From the IMG/VR virus record IMGVR_UViG_3300021197_001259, positions 1 to 26,950 of that record: a DNA stretch of 26,950 nt. One strand, 5' to 3'. The notes beneath the pieces are model-generated. The model searched no databases, was not told the DNA's origin, and saw only the letters and a program-made list of their open reading frames with translations. Source of the DNA: a virus. The translations under genes and the position numbers were made by a program. Shown in pieces: positions 22,204 to 26,950 of the stretch. Positions within the stretch are counted from its first letter, which is position 1, and the number at the start of each line of letters is the position of its first letter.

Positions 22204-23874
22204 CTATGATATAGATGTGGCGCCTGGTAAGACACCTTGTAAATTAGCTGGGCCAGCTGGTGTTGATTGCATCATTTCTCGAGCATCTGGTTGCACCGCC
22301 GAACCTGCTACATTAGCTTTTGCAGCTGATGCTGCTTGTATTGCTTCTTGATTTTCTTTCGCTTCAATAACAAAATCTTCTGGTAAGCCTAAAGATCGCA
22401 CTAACTCTGCTAAAAGTGTTTCCTGAGGCACACCTAATGACTGCAGAAGTGGTATTGACTGTATAAACTCTCTCTTCTTTACCGATTCTGATAAGGGTGT
22501 AGAGGCTTGATCTTGTGCATAGATAAGAAAGTTTTCTTCAAGATCTTGTGGTCGAACAACCTCAGGACTATTACTAACCATAATCATATCAGCAGAGTTT
22601 TCGATCTCTAAGTAAAGCTGCAACATGTAAATATAAGTGCGACTTAATTCTTCAATCATGCTATCTCGCTCTCTTGCCAATCGGCCTACCTCTGACGAAG
22701 TATAAGCAGCAAGTGCAGCTATTTCTGTTGCTGAAGAACGAGTCGATTCACCACGAGTAAATGGTGCCAAGATGCTACCTTTATCTTTATCAGCTTGCAC
22801 TTGGTTGTAATACATCTGTAGTTCTGGTGGTGTTGGGTTCTGAGGTAATGCAGTCATGACACCAGCCAACGATTCTTCATCTACTTCCACAAACAAGCCA
22901 TCAATACCACTTGTAATCTGTGCCATTTGTTCTTCGTCAAGCACACCCTTCTTAACTAAATACTGTCGCGATGCTTTTCGCACTCCATTTGCTTGAAATG
23001 TTCTAATTAGATTAGTTTCATAGATCTGGTCATAGATTCTTCTCATTGCACTGTAGCCATCTATTGGTTTATCAGGCATCCTATTATAATAGAGCGGAAC
23101 TAAAGGGATCACAGCGTTATTCTGCGGATCTCTAAATGGTATCTCTTCACTCAACAAGAACTTCTCACCCATCTTCCAGTTAGGCGACCAAAAATACATC
23201 TGTTTAGTGTGTAAGTCATACAACTCTACAATCTCGATATAGCGATAATAGTCAAAGTCTTGCTCATAAAAGTCATTATCACGCTCATATTCTTCAGATC
23301 GAAACTTATCGAAGTAGTCTTCTTTTTCAATAGGCTCATATTCTTTATTACCAAACTTATGTCGAGCATCAATCATTGACATGTAGTAGTGATGACCAAC
23401 AAAACGCATGTCTTCATAACGCTTGGCATCTCTATCTAAGATTACTTCCCATGGTGCAATAGAGCAAACTGATATACGCTTATAGATGTCCTCGTTCATA
23501 TTAGGCATTAACTTCATAAAAGCCATAGGGTAAATAAGGGCAAGACGCGAAGCGTTCTCTATTTCCTTTCTCTGGTTCATTAAGAAATCATTTGCAAGAG
23601 CTTGTGCTTTCTTTGTATCACCTCGTCCTTTTAGTCCGGCTTTGAAGATAACACCTGGGTTTTTAGAAAAGAGTGAAGCAATATATGACTCAATATAGCC
23701 GTAGGCATCTGAGGTTTGCACATATTCAGACATAAGACCTACAGCTTTCTTATCCCAGAAGCGTGTAGCATAGGCTGACTTATAACGGTAAAGTTCATGT
23801 TTATAGTCATCCCAGTAGTCTGTGTGAGATTCTAATATTTGCTTAAGCAAACCAGGTGTCATTTTATATTTCAT
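22204..23874 (-). CDS. Portal protein (556 aa)
   Basis: ATG 23874 overlaps the TGA of terL (ATGA). Begins MKYKMTPGLLKQILESHTDY, with an N-terminal aromatic/charged region, then SYIASLFSKNPGVIFKAG typical of portal wings. Residues about 120-290 are rich in Tyr, Arg and Asp (ISVCSIAPWEVILDRDAKRY; YYRYIEIVELYDLHTKQMYF) and lead to NAVIPLVPLYYNRMPDKPID. The stem/crown helices include ILAPFTRGESTRSSATEIAA near 360-380, a portal-type long helix (SSEVGRLARERDSMIEELSR), and a Gln/Ala-rich C-terminus. Immediately after the large terminase, as in most tailed phages. Forms the dodecameric channel for DNA packaging and the site for the adaptor. Confidence 0.85.
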   Translation of the reverse strand: MKYKMTPGLLKQILESHTDYWDDYKHELYRYKSAYATRFWDKKAVGLMSEYVQTSDAYGYIESYIASLFSKNPGVIFKAGLKGRGDTKKAQALANDFLMNQRKEIENASRLALIYPMAFMKLMPNMNEDIYKRISVCSIAPWEVILDRDAKRYEDMRFVGHHYYMSMIDARHKFGNKEYEPIEKEDYFDKFRSEEYERDNDFYEQDFDYYRYIEIVELYDLHTKQMYFWSPNWKMGEKFLLSEEIPFRDPQNNAVIPLVPLYYNRMPDKPIDGYSAMRRIYDQIYETNLIRTFQANGVRKASRQYLVKKGVLDEEQMAQITSGIDGLFVEVDEESLAGVMTALPQNPTPPELQMYYNQVQADKDKGSILAPFTRGESTRSSATEIAALAAYTSSEVGRLARERDSMIEELSRTYIYMLQLYLEIENSADMIMVSNSPEVVRPQDLEENFLIYAQDQASTPLSESVKKREFIQSIPLLQSLGVPQETLLAELVRSLGLPEDFVIEAKENQEAIQAASAAKANVAGSAVQPDAREMMQSTPAGPANLQGVLPGATSIS

Positions 23875-25418
23875 TTATTCCATCCTCTTATATTTTTATG
23901 TATTCCATTATTTTTTCTAATAGAAGCTGCTCTACGAGATTTAATCATATCATCAATCATTGACTGACGCACTTGAAAAAAGCTGGGAACAGGCTTTAAC
24001 TTAGCAGCCCATAATGCAAGTGCTGTGGCAACAACTAAGTCATCATGTCCATTTATCACTTTAGGCGCTCCTTGTGTTATTTGAACTGCTCTTAGCTCAG
24101 CCCAAAGATCTCGCTCAACGGCATCGATAACACCTTCGCAAATCAAGTCGCGCAGGTAGTCGAATATAGCTATTTTATTTTCCTTCCGAGTACGCCAGTC
24201 GCGACCTTTACTATCCTTATATAAATTCTTTACCTTCCACTCTTTTAATCTATACAACACAGTTTCACCTGGCCCATTCTGCTCCACAATAGTATAGGGC
24301 TCATTAAACTCCCAATATAACTCATAAACTTTATCAGCCAAGTTATGAGGCAAGATCTGATTAGACCTGAAGTGATATACAGGCTGCATGGTCGTGCATG
24401 ACACAACTGTAATAACACTATAATCACCACCTCGACCACCACTTACATCAACACCCATAGCAAACTTATCACCCGGCACAGGATCACAATACCAACGATC
24501 TTTTTGACCACCACAATCTAACACTTCTAATTCGTCTAAGATGTCTGCAGGAAAGAATTCATTACTCGATGCAAAGAAAGCCTCATCTACTGTAGCTGGA
24601 AACTCTCGTCTAAACTTCTCTAACCCCATTGTCTTAATCATTGATCGACGCCAATACAACTGGCCTAAGGTCAAATCAAAGTCTTCCTTTAACTGTATCT
24701 CTTCTTCAGTAGGATCTGGAACTTGTGGCTGATGGAACTGACTTTTCTTTGTATATTGTGGGTGCTCATACCAAGGAAACCAACAGAGATGCCAGTCATT
24801 CTCTGGTGCGCCCATAATCAGGTCGTGGTATTTATCACCTGGTGTGTTGGGCGTTGTTTCAATAACGATCTGTCCCTCACCAACTGAGGCCATGACATTT
24901 GCAAGCAAGTCATCTTGATCGTCAAAGAAAGCAAACTCAGAGATATGAGTATCTGTAAATGTAAATGATCGGGTAGCTCCGGCCTTTCCTCCGGCTGTAA
25001 AGGCTCGTAATCCTGCATTGGTGTCTCCAAACTGTAATGTTCTCGAGGATGACTTAGAAAGCTTCCTCTGTAAAGGCTTAGGCAAACTTAGGTAGAAACC
25101 TTTGTCCATGTTATGTAGGTGGTCTGCGCTATCTCTGGTGTATGATATAATAGCATGCTGTGTAGGTTCAACAGACATGTAAGTCTTCCACAAGAAATAA
25201 GCACGCAGCAGTGTTGATACACCTAACTGACGCGCTTTAAGCACAACAATCTTATTATGTGTCAAGAGTGCTTCCAATAACTCTTCTTGTTGTGGTCGCA
25301 GCTGAAAGGGAACAAGCTTATTTGTCTCTTTGTCGAACACCTTTAAGAATTTAAAGAAGTTACGCGGATCACGAAAAGCCTGATAGACCTCAGGAGTTAT
25401 TTTCTTTATGCGTGGCAT
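23871..25418 (-). CDS. terL: Terminase large subunit (515 aa)
   Basis: The packaging motor and nuclease. ATPase: Walker A variant KARQLGVST at 61-69, hydrophobic strand with catalytic acids FTDTHISE (154-161, Glu161), coupling motif ETTPNTPG at 187-194. RNase-H-like nuclease: first Asp in GVDVSGG (Asp324), second acid in TIVEQNGPGETV (Glu379), third acid in GHDDLVVATALA (Asp459/Asp460). All motifs are complete, so the protein should be active. It begins at ATG 25418 (AAGAGA upstream), 29 bases inside a 48-aa ORF, and ends ATGA into the portal gene. Length is normal for the family. It hydrolyses ATP to drive DNA into the procapsid and cuts the concatemer. Confidence 0.93.
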   Translation of the reverse strand: MPRIKKITPEVYQAFRDPRNFFKFLKVFDKETNKLVPFQLRPQQEELLEALLTHNKIVVLKARQLGVSTLLRAYFLWKTYMSVEPTQHAIISYTRDSADHLHNMDKGFYLSLPKPLQRKLSKSSSRTLQFGDTNAGLRAFTAGGKAGATRSFTFTDTHISEFAFFDDQDDLLANVMASVGEGQIVIETTPNTPGDKYHDLIMGAPENDWHLCWFPWYEHPQYTKKSQFHQPQVPDPTEEEIQLKEDFDLTLGQLYWRRSMIKTMGLEKFRREFPATVDEAFFASSNEFFPADILDELEVLDCGGQKDRWYCDPVPGDKFAMGVDVSGGRGGDYSVITVVSCTTMQPVYHFRSNQILPHNLADKVYELYWEFNEPYTIVEQNGPGETVLYRLKEWKVKNLYKDSKGRDWRTRKENKIAIFDYLRDLICEGVIDAVERDLWAELRAVQITQGAPKVINGHDDLVVATALALWAAKLKPVPSFFQVRQSMIDDMIKSRRAASIRKNNGIHKNIRGWNK

Positions 25419-25536
25419 TATATCGATCTCTTATTGAAGCGGCGGTTGCGTAGTTCTGACAATCTATCACCTCACCAGTAGGTAATAAAACAGCATAATA
25501 ACCCCAGAAACGAGGATTATCTATAATAATACTCAT
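25390..25536 (-). CDS. Small hypothetical protein (48 aa)
   Basis: Reading the minus strand, ATG 25536 sits in an ATGA overlap with the preceding 53-aa gene, and CAAGGAGG lies a few bases ahead, so a ribosome site is present. The 48-aa product reads MSIIIDNPRFWGYYAVLLPT then GEVIDCQNYATAASIRDRYN and ends ATHKENNS, overlapping terL by 29 bases. The pattern looks like a tiny alpha/beta domain (strand-strand-helix). No family recognised. Supported by start overlap and ribosome site. Confidence 0.6.
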   Translation of the reverse strand: MSIIIDNPRFWGYYAVLLPTGEVIDCQNYATAASIRDRYNATHKENNS

Positions 25537-25694
25537 CCTCGGCCTCCTTGCGCACGACGATTAGCTCGTATCATAGTCAGAGCTGTATGCAATGCAGCCT
25601 CGAACTGAGGAGAACGGATCTTTAAAATCTCAAACAGCTGCAACAACTCTTCACCGCTTAAGTCTTGCAATGTGTCATCAATAGTCTTAATCAT
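25533..25694 (-). CDS. Small helical protein (53 aa)
   Basis: ATG 25694 (an alternative in-frame ATG is at 25700) overlaps the end of the 93-aa gene by 8 bases; GGGTGGTGA precedes it. The product MIKTIDDTLQDLSGEELLQL then FEILKIRSPQFEAALHTALT ends MIRANRRAQGGRG. It is helical: acidic front, basic C-terminus. It lies between the possible TerS-like genes and terL. No family recognised; a terminase-accessory role is only suggested by context. Confidence 0.6.
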   Translation of the reverse strand: MIKTIDDTLQDLSGEELLQLFEILKIRSPQFEAALHTALTMIRANRRAQGGRG

Positions 25695-25968
25695 CAGCAT
25701 TCACCACCCGCAAGATATCTTCAAAATCACTATCAGTTGTGCCAAACTCCACACGGAACTTATGCAACACTTGCAATAACTCCATCCAGGTACGCGGTGA
25801 AGCACGCCAATCTGTCTCTGCATTATGCTTAATAGCCAATAACATGATTGACTTAACAACCTCTTCAAAATCACCACCATCCACTGCTTGCTTCAGTCGC
25901 GTCTTATAGTTGCGACTCTTAAGGGCATGCTTTGCTGCTGCTTTTAGTTCTGTATCACTCTTCTTCAT
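25687..25968 (-). CDS. Small helical protein, possible terminase small subunit (93 aa)
   Basis: ATG 25968 has an excellent GGAGGAAAG site and overlaps the upstream gene by 14 bases. The 93-aa product has a basic helix at the start (KKSDTELKAAAKHALKSRNY), then GDFEEVVKSIMLLAIKHNAE, WRASPRTWMELLQVLHKFRV and an acidic end (DSDFEDILRVVNADD). All-helical small proteins near terL are often terminase small subunits, and T7 gp18 is of similar length (89 aa). There is no clear helix-turn-helix, so the preceding gene with one is an equal candidate. Function uncertain. Confidence 0.75.
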   Translation of the reverse strand: MKKSDTELKAAAKHALKSRNYKTRLKQAVDGGDFEEVVKSIMLLAIKHNAETDWRASPRTWMELLQVLHKFRVEFGTTDSDFEDILRVVNADD

Positions 25969-26362
25969 CTTTCCTCCAAGGTGAGATATTATCTCTCTTA
26001 ATAATAGCCCGTATTTTTTCCATTGCTCGCTTCTCTCTCTTCCACAAATAACTGAGGTTATAACCTAATTTATCTGCTATATCCTGCCACTTCAAACACT
26101 CTTCATGGCGTAATCTTATAATCTTCTGGTCCAACTCTGAGACACTCTTAAACAAGACACCTATAATATCAGTATCTAACTCTTTCGATGGCTCTGTCGC
26201 CTCTTCTTCAGCGCGTATCATGGCTTCTAAAGGATCTTCTACAACACGACCTTGCTGATCACTAATCCACTGCACGATTTCAGGCTTCTTGATAATATGT
26301 CGTCGATACCATTTGACATCATCCTCATCCTCACAGCCACACCACCACATTCTTGCATTCAT
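25955..26362 (-). CDS. Sigma-region-4-like HTH protein (late regulator or TerS)
   Basis: I prefer ATG 26362, which makes an ATGA overlap with the upstream gene and has GGAAGAGCG ahead, giving 135 aa; a TTG at 26404 would give 149 aa. The N-terminal half is acidic/aromatic with Cys (MNARMWWCGCEDEDDVKWYR). Residues about 75-122 read SVSELDQKIIRLRHEECLKW then QDIADKLGYNLSYLWKREKR and a basic helix: the layout (LDxKIIRLR ... WxDIAxxLG ... LxxREKRAxxKI) is that of sigma-70 region 4. Such phage proteins act as late transcription factors or as DNA-binding terminase small subunits. As first or second gene of the late module either fits; no region 2 is present, so it is not a complete sigma factor. 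Confidence 0.75.
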   Translation of the reverse strand: MNARMWWCGCEDEDDVKWYRRHIIKKPEIVQWISDQQGRVVEDPLEAMIRAEEEATEPSKELDTDIIGVLFKSVSELDQKIIRLRHEECLKWQDIADKLGYNLSYLWKREKRAMEKIRAIIKRDNISPWRKDEEE

Positions 26363-26691
26363 CGCTCTTCCATCCCAAGCGGTGTTATCCGCCAATGCTT
26401 CCAACCTGAATAACCCTTCTCACGACATGACTTCATCCGCCATGTGCCTAAAAACCACTTGCCATCACTATCAGGCATAAACCAGATCCACGGCTTGGTC
26501 ACGAAACCCTCGACTTGAATCTGAACACGAGGCTTCTTCGGATCTACCGCGACTACCCGTCCTCGTCGTTTGCCTTCGTGTGTAAATGCCACCAGGTTGC
26601 AACCCTGACGACGCGCTTTCCAGAATGCCTCATTCATGACATGGCCATCCCAACGCTCCTTTAATATAAACTGTTTCTTGAGTTCTGTCAT
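26359..26691 (-). CDS. Trp-rich basic hypothetical protein (110 aa), first gene of the module
   Basis: ATG 26691 follows GGAGGAAAT, directly after the promoter region. The 110-aa product contains nine or so Trp, a short beta-like stretch (GKRRGRVVAVDPKKPRVQIQ) resembling an SH3/KOW-type barrel strand pair, and a C-terminus SGWKHWRITPLGMEER. The N-terminal ERWDGHVMNEAFW recalls the motif AWDGRAMNARMWW just upstream of the next gene's preferred start. Basic charge and barrel-like strands suggest nucleic-acid binding, but no family is recognised. Confidence 0.7.
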   Translation of the reverse strand: MTELKKQFILKERWDGHVMNEAFWKARRQGCNLVAFTHEGKRRGRVVAVDPKKPRVQIQVEGFVTKPWIWFMPDSDGKWFLGTWRMKSCREKGYSGWKHWRITPLGMEER

Positions 26692-26707
26692 ATTTCCTCC
26701 ACATATT

Positions 26708-26725
26708 ATTATAACAGGTCGCCTG
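26708..26725 (-). promoter_or_regulatory. Proximal extended -10 promoter candidate with dyad
   Basis: Minus strand TGTTATAAT: perfect -10 at 26708-26713 with the TGn extension. No good -35 at 17 bases, as is usual for extended -10 sites. The dyad CAGG-CGA-CCTG (26715-26725) touches the TG element, so a bound protein would block it. Start would lie about 10 bases ahead of the first gene, giving a very short leader. Confidence 0.5.
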
Positions 26726-26832
26726 CACTTTTATATATATACGCCCTATTTTTTTATATCTCGTTTTTTTTAGGGGTGCATTTTTTTAGAGATGTTCGAT
26801 TTCTGTTTTCTAGATCGCGCACTTTCATCTTA

Positions 26833-26894
26833 CGATATGCTATCGACCCGACTTGTGGGGTTGGGCCCCTACCTACCTATATGTATGCCATACA
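26833..26894. promoter_or_regulatory. Two dyads downstream of the distal promoter
   Basis: Perfect inverted repeats CGATA-TGC-TATCG (26833-26845) and TGTATG-C-CATACA (26882-26894), each 13 bases. The second would fall about 10-22 bases into a transcript from the distal promoter. Operator function is inferred from symmetry and position only. Confidence 0.35.
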
Positions 26895-26910
26895 CTATAC
26901 TTATATATAC

Positions 26911-26939
26911 ATTATAACATAGAGGCTCTATATTTACAA
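26911..26939 (-). promoter_or_regulatory. Distal sigma-70-type promoter with overlapping dyad
   Basis: Minus strand: -35 TTGTAA (26934-26939), 17-base spacer, consensus -10 TATAAT (26911-26916) with TGT directly ahead (extended -10). The spacer contains the perfect 13-base dyad ATAGAG-C-CTCTAT (26919-26931), which would put a dimeric repressor between the two promoter boxes. Predicted transcription start near 26904, about 210 bases before the first gene. Confidence 0.6.
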
Positions 26940-26950
26940 AATATTTTTAA

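Larger units (their letters stand above)
26692..26950 (-). other. Non-coding leader upstream of the late module
   Basis: This 259-base stretch has no convincing gene on either strand. It holds two promoter candidates, four short dyads, a run of TAGG repeats next to a G4/C4 pair (about 26858-26880), three A/T tracts of 7-8 bases (26749-26755, 26764-26771, 26781-26787) and an inverted CCCTA...TAGGG pair (26744-26775). It looks like the control region from which the structural genes are transcribed. Confidence 0.6.

Noticed and set aside
26363-26404. TTG start for the sigma-like protein
   Set aside because: Not fully excluded: the ATG at 26362 has better spacing and an ATGA overlap, but the shared WDGxxMN motif keeps the longer form possible.
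26749-26787. Phased A-tract bend
   Set aside because: The three A/T tracts are about 16 bases apart, i.e. about 1.5 turns, so bends would tend to cancel.
1-26950. tRNA genes, CRISPR arrays, insertion sequences, integrase or attachment sites
   Set aside because: None seen; almost all sequence is accounted for by tightly packed structural genes.

Overview
The window is the late structural module of a bacteriophage genome. Every gene I can support lies on the minus strand, so transcription runs from position 26950 towards position 1, and genes are packed with 1-50 base overlaps (ATGA, TAATG and GTGA junctions) behind good Shine-Dalgarno sites. Gene content points to a short-tailed, podovirus-like phage of a bacterium: large terminase, portal, scaffold, coat, decoration protein, adaptor/nozzle-like tail proteins, then three consecutive long proteins resembling T7-type internal virion (ejection) proteins, and no tape-measure or tail-tube/sheath gene. 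The DNA is AT-rich by eye. The small basic proteins and fibre types remind me of marine phages, but host and genus cannot be fixed from this sequence.

Layout in transcription order. 26950-26692: non-coding leader with two extended -10 promoter candidates, each next to a dyad, plus two more dyads. 26691-25390: five small genes, one with a sigma-region-4-like helix-turn-helix, probably including the terminase small subunit or a late regulator. 25418-18641: packaging and head genes (TerL, portal, zinc-ribbon protein, unknown head-region protein, scaffold, possible 50-aa ORF, coat, decoration). 18610-18576: strong intrinsic terminator at the coat/tail boundary, the position of T-phi in T7. 18564-12428: adaptor, nozzle and three small fibre-like proteins. 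12392-3568: internal virion proteins of 233, 662 and 2044 aa. 3587-2294: seven very small genes, six of them strongly basic and one a small membrane protein. 2294-1: four beta-rich fibre/appendage genes, the last running off the left edge.

Taken together the genes would build a capsid (portal, scaffold, coat, decoration), fill it (terminase), close it with a short tail, store ejection proteins inside and attach fibres. The least explained part is the cluster of lysine-rich mini-genes between the ejection proteins and the fibres. Several of these genes were found only by reading the sequence directly because they code for fewer than 60 residues. Lysis genes, polymerases and replication genes are not in this window, except that the 56-aa membrane protein could conceivably be a lysis protein.
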